Assembly: GCA_050732995.1 (NCBI GenBank)
Contig: JBOHSA010000211.1
Location: 1 to 23,983, forward strand
Length of the DNA stretch: 23,983 nt
Reading direction: 5' to 3'
DNA from: JBOHSA01 sp050732995
Lineage (GTDB): Bacteria; Gemmatimonadota; Gemmatimonadetes; Gemmatimonadales; GWC2-71-9
Under the pieces are notes generated by a model. That model was not told where the DNA came from, ran no database searches, and saw nothing but the letters and a program-made list of their open reading frames with translations. Both the position numbers and the translations under genes were made by a program. Of this stretch, positions 8,772-15,898 are shown in pieces. Position 1 is the first letter of the stretch. The number at the start of each line of letters is the position of its first letter.

Positions 8772-9716
8772 ATGGGTCTGCTGGTCGTCGGTTCGATCGC
8801 GCTCGACTCCGTCAGTACGCCCTTCGGCGAGACCGCCGACGACCCGGGCGGCTCCGCGCTGTTCTTCAGCGCCGCCGCCGTCCTGCTGCACCCCGTGCAG
8901 GTGGTCGGCATCGTGGGCGCCGACTACCCGTTCGGGGCTCTGAAGGCCCTCGAAGCCCGCGGCGTGGACCTGTCGGGCGTGGAGCGGGCGGAGGGAGAGT
9001 CGTTTCGCTGGAAGGGGAAATACTCCTACGACCTGGCCAGCCGGGAAACGCTCGACACCCGGCTCGGCGTCTTCGCGGGGTTCCGTCCCAAGCTGCCCAC
9101 GCAGTTCCTGGACGCGCGCTACGTGTTCCTGGGGAACATCGACCCCGAGCTGCAGCTCGGCGTGCTCGATCAGGTCAAGCAGCCGACCCTCGTCGCGTGC
9201 GATACCATGAACTACTGGATCCAGTCCAAGCGCGACGTGCTGCTGGACCTGCTGCGCCACATCGACCTCCTGATCGTCAACGACTCCGAGGCACGCGAGC
9301 TGTCGGGCGACTGGAACATCTATCGCGCCGCCCGCTGGGTCCTGACCCATGGCCCACGCATCGTGGTGATCAAGCAGGGCGAGCATGGCGCCCTCCTGAT
9401 GGATCCGGAGCGCACGTTCAAGGTCCCGGCCTACCCGCTCGAGCAAGTGTTCGACCCGACCGGAGCGGGCGACGCCTTCGCCGGCGGCTTCATGGGGCAC
9501 CTCGCGCGCTCCGGCGATGTGACGCCCGGGAATCTCCGCCGCGCCATGGTCTACGGCGCCGCGATGGGCTCCTTCGCCGTCGAAGAGTTCGGCATCCGAC
9601 GCTTCGCCACGGTCACCCTGGGCCAGGTCGAGGCGCGGGTGCGCGCCTTCCGCGACCTCGTCCACTTCGACGTCCCCTCCCTCCACTCCCCCGCCACCCC
9701 GGCGCCCGATCCATGA
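8772..9716 (+). CDS. PfkB/ribokinase-family kinase, substrate unknown
   Basis: A 314-residue ribokinase-fold kinase that would phosphorylate a sugar or nucleoside with ATP. The N-terminus LLVVGSIALDSV and GGSALFFSAAAVLL match the family's substrate-lid region; the C-terminal signature DPTGAGDAFAGGF carries the likely catalytic base Asp234 and anion hole. Other segments (FLGNIDPELQLGVL, DTMNYWIQSKRD, LIVNDSEARELSG) recall a conserved group of PfkB proteins found in many phyla for which I know no proven substrate. Neighbours are argS one base upstream and purM overlapping by four bases (ATGA). The purine context, and ahcY releasing adenosine further down, make a nucleoside such as adenosine possible; this is inference only. 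Fructokinase or ribokinase activity is not excluded. Confidence 0.88.
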   Translation: MGLLVVGSIALDSVSTPFGETADDPGGSALFFSAAAVLLHPVQVVGIVGADYPFGALKALEARGVDLSGVERAEGESFRWKGKYSYDLASRETLDTRLGVFAGFRPKLPTQFLDARYVFLGNIDPELQLGVLDQVKQPTLVACDTMNYWIQSKRDVLLDLLRHIDLLIVNDSEARELSGDWNIYRAARWVLTHGPRIVVIKQGEHGALLMDPERTFKVPAYPLEQVFDPTGAGDAFAGGFMGHLARSGDVTPGNLRRAMVYGAAMGSFAVEEFGIRRFATVTLGQVEARVRAFRDLVHFDVPSLHSPATPAPDP

Positions 9717-10738
9717 CCGAGCGCTACGCGGCTGCCGGCGTCCGGTTGGACACCGCCGACGAGGCCAAACGGCGCATTGCCGCCCTCGCGGCTGGGACCC
9801 GCACCGCGCTCGCCCTCGGTCGGATCGGGGCCTTCGGCGGCATGGTGCGCGTGCCTCCCGGATTCACGGCGCCGGTCCTCGTGCTCTCGACCGACGGCGT
9901 GGGCACCAAAGTGCTCGTCGCCGCCCGGGCCGGTGTGCACGACACCGTCGGCGAGGACTTGGTGAACCACTGCGTCAACGACGTCCTGGTGCACGGCGCG
10001 CAGCCCATCGCGTTCCTCGACTACCTGGCGACCGGACAGCTCGTGCCCGAAACGGCTGCGGCGCTCGTCGCGGGAATCGCGCGCGGGTGCGCGGCGCACG
10101 ACATGACGCTGGCCGGCGGCGAGACGGCGCAGCTGCCGGACCTCTACCAGCCCGACCACTACGACCTCGCCGGCACGATCGTCGGGGTGGTAGAGGAATC
10201 CCACGCGCTGCACGGCGACCGGATCCGCCCCGGCGACGTGTTGATCGGCTACGCGTCCAGCGGCCTGCACACCAACGGCTACACGCTCGCACGTCGGATC
10301 GTGTTCGAGGTGCTGAAGCTGGAGCTCGGCGACCGGTTCCCCGAGACGCATCGGACCGTGGCGCAGGTGCTGCTCGACGTGCACCGAAGCTATGCCGCCG
10401 CCCTGGCGCCTGTGATCACCCGGGTGCACGCCCTGGCGCACATCACGGGCGGAGGCATCCCGGGGAACCTCGTGCGGGTGCTGCCCGAGGGCTGCGAGGC
10501 GGTGGTCGAGGCGGGCGCGTGGCCGTGGCCGCCGCTGTACCGCGTGCTCATGCGCGCGGGAAAGGTGTCCCTCGGCGAGATGCGCCGGGTGTTCAACCTC
10601 GGCGTCGGCCTGATCGCGGTCGCCGCGCGCGACGACGTCGTCGACCTGTGCCGCGCGGCAGGCCGGGCCGGCGTGGACACGTGGATCATCGGCGAGGTGC
10701 GGCCCGGCCGGACCGGCGTGCGCTTCGACGAGCGGTGA
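9713..10738 (+). CDS. purM: Phosphoribosylformylglycinamidine cyclo-ligase (AIR synthetase)
   Basis: Catalyses the ATP-dependent closure of FGAM to 5-aminoimidazole ribonucleotide in purine biosynthesis. The 341 residues show the PurM signatures: STDGVGTKVLVA near residue 60, NHCVNDVLVHGAQPIAFLDY, the GGETAQLPDLY motif, GYASSGLHTNGY, HITGGGIPGNL and FNLGVGL. Length fits the family. The ATG at 9713 lies in an ATGA overlap with the kinase gene, and the protein N-terminus (TERYAAAGVRLDTADEAK) matches other PurM proteins, so longer in-frame readings upstream are not used. It is followed by ribD with a GTGA overlap. Purine synthesis provides the GTP that starts riboflavin synthesis, a plausible reason for the linkage. 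Confidence 0.96.
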   Translation: MTERYAAAGVRLDTADEAKRRIAALAAGTRTALALGRIGAFGGMVRVPPGFTAPVLVLSTDGVGTKVLVAARAGVHDTVGEDLVNHCVNDVLVHGAQPIAFLDYLATGQLVPETAAALVAGIARGCAAHDMTLAGGETAQLPDLYQPDHYDLAGTIVGVVEESHALHGDRIRPGDVLIGYASSGLHTNGYTLARRIVFEVLKLELGDRFPETHRTVAQVLLDVHRSYAAALAPVITRVHALAHITGGGIPGNLVRVLPEGCEAVVEAGAWPWPPLYRVLMRAGKVSLGEMRRVFNLGVGLIAVAARDDVVDLCRAAGRAGVDTWIIGEVRPGRTGVRFDER

Positions 10739-11835
10739 CCGAGCATCCTGCGGCGGCGGCGATGCGCCGGGCGCTCGAGCTCGCGCTCCGGGGCTGGGGG
10801 CGGGTCGCGCCGAACCCGCTCGTCGGGGCCGTCGTGCTGGGCGACGGCGTGCCGGTGGCCGAAGGGTATCATGCGGAGTTCGGTGGCCCGCACGCGGAGG
10901 TCGCGGCCCTCGATGCGGCCGGCGAGCGCGCGCGGGGCGCCACGCTGGTCGTGACCCTCGAGCCGTGCGCGCACCAGGGCAAGACGCCCCCCTGCACGCG
11001 CGCGATCCTCGCCGCGGGAATCCAGCGAGTCGTCGCGGCCGTGCGGGATCCGAATCCCGCGGCCAAGGGAGGGCTCGACGTCCTCCGACGGGAAGGCGTC
11101 GAGGTCGAGACGGGCTTGTTGGCCGAGCAGGCCGCCGCGCTCAACGCCGCGTTCCTGTTTACGCGCGCCAATCCGGAGCGGCCCTTCGTGGCCCTCAAGC
11201 TCGCGACCTCGATCGACGGGCGGATCGCCGACGCAGGTGGTCGGTCCCAATGGCTCTCGGGGCCGGAGGCGCGCGATCACGTGCATTGGCTCCGCGCCGG
11301 GTTCGACGCGATCGCGGTCGGCGGCACCACGGCCCTGCGCGACAACCCGCAGCTCACCGTGCGGCGCGGCGTCACGCCCCGCAAGCCGCCCGTCCGCGTC
11401 GTGTTCGACCGCCGCGCCATGCTCAACGCCGGTGTGACGCTCGTACGGACGGCGCAGGAGGTGCCCACCTGGGTGGTCGCGTCGCTTGAGGCGCCCGCCG
11501 CCAACGTCGCGATCCTCGAGGCGAGCGGCGTGCGCGTGTTTCGGCCCGATTCGCTCGCCGCGGGGCTGGGGATGCTGCGGGAAGCGGGGATCGACTCGCT
11601 GTTCTGCGAAGGCGGCGGCGCGCTGGGCTCGCGACTCCTGCGGGACGGGCTGGTGGACCGGTTGTACTGGCTGCAGGCGCCGATCTGGCTGGGGGAGCAG
11701 GCAATCCTGGCGTTTTCCGGCATCCCCACCGTCCCGCTGGCCGAAGCCCCCCGTTGGGTGCCGGTGGAGCGCCGAACCCTGGGCTCTGATACATTGTTGG
11801 TATTGGACCGGCGGCTATGTTTACCGGCATCGTAA
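10735..11835 (+). CDS. ribD: Bifunctional riboflavin deaminase/reductase RibD
   Basis: Carries out the second and third steps of riboflavin synthesis: deamination of the diaminopyrimidine ribosylamino phosphate, then NADPH-dependent reduction of its ribosyl group. The 366 residues contain the N-terminal zinc deaminase with His53/Glu55 in GGPHAEVAAL and zinc cysteines Cys78 and Cys87 in LEPCAHQGKTPPCTR, and the C-terminal reductase starting near residue 146 (FVALKLATSIDGRIA, SQWLSGPEARDHVH, AVGGTTALRDNPQLTVR). The GTG at 10735 overlaps the purM stop as GTGA; an ATG at 10762 (MRRALELALRG) is a possible alternative start. The 3' end overlaps ribE by 19 bases. No FMN riboswitch precedes it. Confidence 0.95.
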   Translation: MTEHPAAAAMRRALELALRGWGRVAPNPLVGAVVLGDGVPVAEGYHAEFGGPHAEVAALDAAGERARGATLVVTLEPCAHQGKTPPCTRAILAAGIQRVVAAVRDPNPAAKGGLDVLRREGVEVETGLLAEQAAALNAAFLFTRANPERPFVALKLATSIDGRIADAGGRSQWLSGPEARDHVHWLRAGFDAIAVGGTTALRDNPQLTVRRGVTPRKPPVRVVFDRRAMLNAGVTLVRTAQEVPTWVVASLEAPAANVAILEASGVRVFRPDSLAAGLGMLREAGIDSLFCEGGGALGSRLLRDGLVDRLYWLQAPIWLGEQAILAFSGIPTVPLAEAPRWVPVERRTLGSDTLLVLDRRLCLPAS

Positions 11836-12425
11836 GCGCCGTGGGGCGGGTGGCCCGAGTCCTGCGGAACGCGGGCAACGGGACACGGAAAGCGGGACTC
11901 ACGCTGACCATCCGCGCCCCGTACGGCGGGCTGAAGCGTGGGGAGAGTATCGCCGTCAACGGCGCGTGCCTCACGGTCGAGCGGGTCGTGCCGGGTGGGT
12001 TCACGGTCCACGCCGTCGCGACGACCCTCGAGCGGACCTTGCTCGGGGAGTTCGCCCCGGGTCGCCGGGTGAATCTCGAGCGGGCCGTGCGGGCGATGGA
12101 TCGCCTGGGAGGCCACTTCGTGCAGGGGCACGTGGATGGCGTTGCCACCGTCGAGCGGGCGTCACCGGACCCCGAGGCTTGGGTGTGCGATCTGCGGGTT
12201 CCCGCCGAGGTGCGGGAGCTGGCGATGCCCCGGGGCTCCATCACGGTGGACGGGGTGAGTCTGACGGTGAGCGCCCTGCCGGGGCCGGGGCTGGTGCGGG
12301 TCGCGCTGGTGCCGTTCACGCGGGCGCACACCACGCTGGGCGCCCTGCGAGCCGGTGAGCGGGTGCACGTGGAAGGCGACGTTTTGGGAAAATACGTGAG
12401 GCAGCTATGCCGTTCGGAACCGTAG
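11817..12425 (+). CDS. ribE: Riboflavin synthase, alpha chain
   Basis: Dismutates two 6,7-dimethyl-8-ribityllumazine molecules to riboflavin, the last step of the pathway. The 202 residues consist of two lumazine-binding repeats: the first begins MFTGIVSAVGRV and includes SIAVNGACLTV; the second begins near residue 98 with LGGHFVQGHVDGVATVE and includes SITVDGVSLTV. These are family hallmarks and the length is normal. The ATG lies inside the 3' end of ribD (19-base overlap), and the 3' end overlaps ribBA by another 19 bases. The symbol follows Bacillus usage; the E. coli name is ribC. Confidence 0.96.
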   Translation: MFTGIVSAVGRVARVLRNAGNGTRKAGLTLTIRAPYGGLKRGESIAVNGACLTVERVVPGGFTVHAVATTLERTLLGEFAPGRRVNLERAVRAMDRLGGHFVQGHVDGVATVERASPDPEAWVCDLRVPAEVRELAMPRGSITVDGVSLTVSALPGPGLVRVALVPFTRAHTTLGALRAGERVHVEGDVLGKYVRQLCRSEP

Positions 12426-13612
12426 CGCAGGCCGTCGAGGACATTCGGGCCGGGAAGCTCGTCATCGTTGCCGATGACGAGAACCGGGAGAACGAGGGCG
12501 ACTTCGTCGGCGCCGCCGAGCGCGTGACCCCCCAGATGGTGAATTTCATGTTGACGCACGGCCGCGGCGTCCTCTGCCTCGCCTTGACGCCGGAGCGGTG
12601 CCAGGCGCTGGGCCTGCACCAGATGGCCGAGGCCAACACGGAGGAGCAGCGCACCGCATTCACCGTGACGATCGACGCGGCGAAGCGGTTCGGCGTCACC
12701 ACCGGCGTGTCGGCCGCCGATCGGGCCGCCACGATTCGCGTCGCGATCGATCCGGCCACGGTGCCCGCCGACCTGCGACGGCCCGGGCACGTCAACCCGC
12801 TGCGGGCGCAGCCCGGCGGGGTGCTGCAACGCGTGGGCCAGACCGAGGCCAGCGTCGACCTGGCCCGGCTCGCTGGCCTGTACCCGGCGGGGGTGATCTG
12901 TGAGATCCTGAACCCCGACGGCAGCATGGCTCGGCGCCCCGAGCTCGATCGGTTGGCGTCTCAGCACGGGCTCGCCTTCATCACCGTGGCGCAGCTCGTC
13001 GCCTACCGCCTGGCCAACGAGCGTCTCGTCCACCGGATCGCCGAGGCCCGGCTCCCCACGCCGTTCGGGGAGTTCCGCATTCTGGGCTACCGCAACGATG
13101 TCGACACGGCCGAGCACGTCGCCCTGGTGTGCGGGAAGGTGCAGAAGCAGCCCGGCATCCTCGTGCGGATGCATTCGAAGTGCCTCACCGGCGACGTGTT
13201 CGGCTCGGCGCGGTGCGACTGCGGCTGGCAGCTGCACAGCGCCATGCGGATGATCGCGGGCGAAGGACGCGGCGTCGTGGTCTACCTGGACCAGGAAGGG
13301 CGCGGGATCGGGCTGCTCAACAAAATCAAGGCGTACGAGCTGCAGGACGCCGGGCGCGACACCGTCGACGCCAACGAACATCTCGGCTTCAAGCCGGACC
13401 TGCGCAATTACGGCATCGGTGCGCAGATCCTCTTGGACCTCGGACTCTCGTCCATCCGCGTGCTCACGAACAACCCGATGAAGCTCGTGGGCCTCGAGGG
13501 CTATGGGCTGGAGATCGTCGAGCGGGTTCCGATCGTGATGTCGCCCTCGGACGAGAACCGCTCCTACCTCGACGCCAAGCGCGACAAGCTCGGCCACCTG
13601 CTCACCCACTGA
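12407..13612 (+). CDS. ribBA: Bifunctional DHBP synthase / GTP cyclohydrolase II
   Basis: Starts both branches of riboflavin synthesis: ribulose 5-phosphate to 3,4-dihydroxy-2-butanone 4-phosphate (N-terminal, about 1-200) and GTP to the pyrimidine precursor (C-terminal, about 205-401). The RibB half has the acidic loop DDENRENEGDF and RPGHVNPLRAQPGG, but its usual GHTEA motif reads GQTEA: Gln145 replaces a histidine that binds the metal in characterised enzymes. The RibA half has HSKCLTGDVFGSARCDCG with the three zinc cysteines and DQEGRGIGLLNKIKAYELQD, and looks intact. A GAGG five bases before the ATG supports the start. It overlaps ribE by 19 bases and is followed by ribH after two bases. 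Confidence 0.94.
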   Translation: MPFGTVAQAVEDIRAGKLVIVADDENRENEGDFVGAAERVTPQMVNFMLTHGRGVLCLALTPERCQALGLHQMAEANTEEQRTAFTVTIDAAKRFGVTTGVSAADRAATIRVAIDPATVPADLRRPGHVNPLRAQPGGVLQRVGQTEASVDLARLAGLYPAGVICEILNPDGSMARRPELDRLASQHGLAFITVAQLVAYRLANERLVHRIAEARLPTPFGEFRILGYRNDVDTAEHVALVCGKVQKQPGILVRMHSKCLTGDVFGSARCDCGWQLHSAMRMIAGEGRGVVVYLDQEGRGIGLLNKIKAYELQDAGRDTVDANEHLGFKPDLRNYGIGAQILLDLGLSSIRVLTNNPMKLVGLEGYGLEIVERVPIVMSPSDENRSYLDAKRDKLGHLLTH

Positions 13613-13614
13613 CC

Positions 13615-14079
13615 GTGGCCGCCCCCCGCAAGCTGGGCGTGGCGGTCGTCGTCAGCCGCTACAACGAGGCCGTCACCAGCCGTCTGCTCGACGGTGCGCG
13701 CCAGTGTCTGCGCGACCACGGGGTCACGGACGGACGGGTCGACGTGATCTGGGTGCCCGGCGCGTTCGAGCTGCCGGTGGCGTGCGAGGCGGCGGCCGCC
13801 TCCGGGCGCTACGCCGCCGTCGTCGCGCTGGGGTGCGTGATCCGCGGAGAAACGCCGCACTTCACCTACGTCGCGGGCGAGGCGGCGCGCGGCCTGGGCA
13901 ACGTGGCCCTGGCCCACCGGCTCCCGGTCGGGTTCGGCCTGCTCACCACCGAGACGCTGGACCAGGCGCTGGCGCGCGCCGGCGGGAGTGCGGGCAACAA
14001 GGGGTATGAGGCGGCCGAGGCGGCGCTGCAGACGGCCGATGTGCTGGCCCGGCTCACCCGTGCAGCGCCCCGAGACTAA
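13615..14079 (+). CDS. ribH: 6,7-dimethyl-8-ribityllumazine synthase (lumazine synthase)
   Basis: Condenses the RibA/D pyrimidine product with dihydroxybutanone phosphate to give lumazine, the substrate of RibE; these proteins usually assemble into pentamers or 60-mer capsids. The 154 residues match the family in length and motifs: VVVSRYNEAVTSRLLDGA, WVPGAFELPVACE, ALGCVIRGETPHFTYVAGEAARGL with the conserved His after ETP, and PVGFGLLTTETLDQALARAG. The GTG at 13615, two bases after the ribBA stop, gives the expected N-terminus; the same frame is open further upstream inside ribBA but that part is not homologous. The 3' end overlaps nusB by 20 bases. With this gene the window holds all riboflavin-ring enzymes except the phosphatase. 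Confidence 0.95.
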   Translation: MAAPRKLGVAVVVSRYNEAVTSRLLDGARQCLRDHGVTDGRVDVIWVPGAFELPVACEAAAASGRYAAVVALGCVIRGETPHFTYVAGEAARGLGNVALAHRLPVGFGLLTTETLDQALARAGGSAGNKGYEAAEAALQTADVLARLTRAAPRD

Positions 14080-14473
14080 GGCGCGCGCCCGCGCGCTCCA
14101 AATCCTCTATGCCTGGGAGCTGTCTGGAGAGCCGTCGATCGAGACGGTCGTCGCCCGCCTCGCCTCGGTGTCGGGCCCGCGCGGCGGCGGTTTCGACCGC
14201 GGCGCGGACCTCGCCGCCAAAGCGGTCGCGGGACGGCCCGAGTTCGACCGCCGGGTGGCGGACGCGGCGGAGCACTGGCGGCTCGAGCGCGTGGGCGTCG
14301 TGGAGCGCAACATCCTGCGGCTCGCGCTCGCCGAGCTGGCGGAAGGCGCCACGCCGCCACGGGTGGTGATCGACGAGGCCATCAAGCTCGCGCACTGGTT
14401 CGCCGGCCCCAAGGCCCCGCGCTTCGTGAACGGGGTGCTGGACGCGGCCGCGCGCGAGCTGGGCGCGCTGTGA
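14060..14473 (+). CDS. nusB: Transcription antitermination factor NusB
   Basis: NusB binds boxA RNA with NusE (ribosomal protein S10) in antitermination complexes, mainly on rRNA operons. The all-helical protein of 137 residues begins with the family pattern RARALQILYAWELSGE and contains VGVVERNILRLALAEL, PPRVVIDEAIKLAHWF and APRFVNGVLDAAAREL. The GTG at 14060 is the only suitable start codon just before the conserved helix and lies inside ribH (20-base overlap). The residue string VSGPRGGGFDRG in the middle is Gly-rich, a likely loop. The order ribH-nusB is common in bacteria. The glycosyltransferase gene follows with a GTGA overlap. Confidence 0.94.
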   Translation: MQRPETKARARALQILYAWELSGEPSIETVVARLASVSGPRGGGFDRGADLAAKAVAGRPEFDRRVADAAEHWRLERVGVVERNILRLALAELAEGATPPRVVIDEAIKLAHWFAGPKAPRFVNGVLDAAARELGAL

Positions 14474-15585
14474 GAATTCTCCTCGTCAACTGGAACGACC
14501 GGGCGAATCCGAATGCGGGCGGCGCCGAGGTCCACTTGCACGCGCTGTTCGGCCGGCTGGCGTCGTGGGGACATAGCGTGGATCTCGTCGCGAGCGGGTG
14601 GCCGGGCGCCGCGCCGCGGGCCGAGCTGGACGGCATCCGCGTGCACCGGATCGGCAACCGCCAGACCTTCGCCCTCCTCGGCCGGGGCGCGGTGCGCGCC
14701 CTCCTGCGGGAGCGCCGCTACGACGTGGTCGTCGAGGACATCAACAAGCTGCCGCTGTTCCTCGCCTCGCTCACCCGCCTCCCGTTCTGCGTCATCATCC
14801 CCCACCTGTTCGGCACCACCGCCTTCGCCGAGGCGGGCTGGCCGGTCGCGGCGGTCGTGTGGGCTGCCGAGCGTCCGGTCCCGTGGCTCTACCGCCGGGC
14901 GGCGTTCCACGCGATTTCCGACAGCACCCGCGACGACCTGGTACGCCGGGGCGTTCTGGCGGACCGGATCGCCGTCATTTATCCGGGCGTGGACGCCGTC
15001 TGGTATCGGCCGGCCGCCGAGGTGCTGCGCGCCACGCGGCCCACATTCCTGTACGTCGGGCGCCTGAAGCGTTATAAAGGAGTGGAGATCGCGCTGCGCG
15101 CGCTCGCCGAGGCCCGGCGCCAGCGGCCGGACCTCGAGCTGGAGATCGTGGGGCAGGGCGACGACCGGCCGCGGCTCGAGCGGACGGCGCGGGCGCTGGG
15201 CCAGGCCACCGCGGTCCGATTCCTGGGGTACGTCTCCGATGAGGAAAAACGGCGCCTGCTCCGCCGCGCGTGGGCGCTGGTCTTCCCGAGCCCCAAGGAA
15301 GGCTGGGGCATCGCCACCGTCGAGGCGGCCGCGTGCGGCACGCCGACGCTGGCCTCCGACAGCCCCGGCCTGCGCGACTCCGTGCGCCACGGCGAGACCG
15401 GGCTGCTCGTGCCGCACGGCGACCGGCGGGCCCTGGCCGAGAGGATGCTCGCGCTGGCGACCGATCCCGCGCTCGTCGAGCGGCTCGGCACGGGCGCGCG
15501 CGCCTTCGCCGAGCAGCTGTCGTGGGAGCGGGCCGCCCGCGCTACGGAAGCGCAGCTCCAGCGCATCATCGCCCAGGGAGGATAG
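14470..15585 (+). CDS. GT4-family glycosyltransferase
   Basis: A 371-residue GT-B fold retaining glycosyltransferase that would transfer a sugar from a nucleotide donor to an unknown acceptor, probably at the cytoplasmic face of the membrane. N-terminal acceptor domain: RILLVNWND, NAGGAEVHLHALF, VVEDINKLPLFLA. C-terminal donor domain: VIYPGVDAVWY, YVGRLKRYKGVEIAL, and the EX7E motif with Glu277 and Glu285 in EGWGIATVEAAACGTP. The GTG start overlaps the nusB stop as GTGA. The neighbours give no hint of substrate: nusB upstream, a ribosome hibernation factor downstream. Candidate roles are cell-envelope polysaccharide or glycolipid synthesis. I know of no specific name. Confidence 0.9.
   Translation: MRILLVNWNDRANPNAGGAEVHLHALFGRLASWGHSVDLVASGWPGAAPRAELDGIRVHRIGNRQTFALLGRGAVRALLRERRYDVVVEDINKLPLFLASLTRLPFCVIIPHLFGTTAFAEAGWPVAAVVWAAERPVPWLYRRAAFHAISDSTRDDLVRRGVLADRIAVIYPGVDAVWYRPAAEVLRATRPTFLYVGRLKRYKGVEIALRALAEARRQRPDLELEIVGQGDDRPRLERTARALGQATAVRFLGYVSDEEKRRLLRRAWALVFPSPKEGWGIATVEAAACGTPTLASDSPGLRDSVRHGETGLLVPHGDRRALAERMLALATDPALVERLGTGARAFAEQLSWERAARATEAQLQRIIAQGG
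15575..15582 (+). promoter_or_regulatory. Strong Shine-Dalgarno site of hpf
   Basis: AGGGAGGA ends 7 bases before the ATG at 15590 and overlaps the end of the glycosyltransferase gene. It fixes the hpf start and suggests higher, more independent translation than for the overlapping neighbours. Confidence 0.8.
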
Positions 15586-15589
15586 CCGC

Positions 15590-15898
15590 ATGCGCATCAC
15601 CATCACCGCCCGTCACTGCGAGATTCCCGACGAGCTGCGCGTGCGCGCGCGGGCGCTCCTCGAGCGGCTGGGGAAGGTCGCCGCCCGGCCCCATGACGGG
15701 CAGGCCACCTTCCGCGAGGATCACGGCGCGCCCACGGTGGAGCTACGACTGCACACGGCGCGCGGGCAGGTCCACATAGCGCGCGCCGCCGGACCGGATC
15801 ACCGCACCGCCCTGGACCGCGCCTCGGCCCGGGTGCGCCGACAGCTCGACAAGGCCGCGACCACGCGGCGTCGCTCCTTCGCCCGCGCGGCCCGGTGA
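15590..15898 (+). CDS. hpf: Short HPF/RaiA-type ribosome hibernation factor
   Basis: A 102-residue protein of the HPF/YfiA family, which binds the 30S decoding region and shuts down or protects ribosomes in starvation. It starts MRITITARHCEIPDELRVRARALLERLG, the typical beta-alpha opening, followed by a Glu/Leu/His beta segment and a basic helix DRASARVRRQLDKAATTRRR. It lacks the C-terminal dimerisation domain of long HPF, so by family knowledge it would act as a short form. Similarity is lower than for most genes here. Position directly before hprK (GTGA overlap) resembles the hpf-ptsN-hprK clusters of Proteobacteria and strengthens the call. The frame is open upstream but a strong ribosome binding site marks this ATG. 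Confidence 0.82.
   Translation: MRITITARHCEIPDELRVRARALLERLGKVAARPHDGQATFREDHGAPTVELRLHTARGQVHIARAAGPDHRTALDRASARVRRQLDKAATTRRRSFARAAR

Noticed and set aside
6980..8911. Long open frame on the minus strand (over 640 codons) opposite argS and the kinase gene.
   Set aside because: Shadow of GC-rich coding sequence: its codon phase mirrors the plus-strand genes, the product is Arg/His/Ala/Gly-biased, and argS opposite is unambiguous.
10600..10760. FMN riboswitch upstream of ribD.
   Set aside because: purM coding sequence overlaps the ribD start, and the conserved RFN-element blocks are not visible.
11423..13609. Long minus-strand open frame (over 700 codons) opposite ribD-ribE-ribBA.
   Set aside because: No recognisable domain, biased composition and complete overlap with three firmly identified genes.
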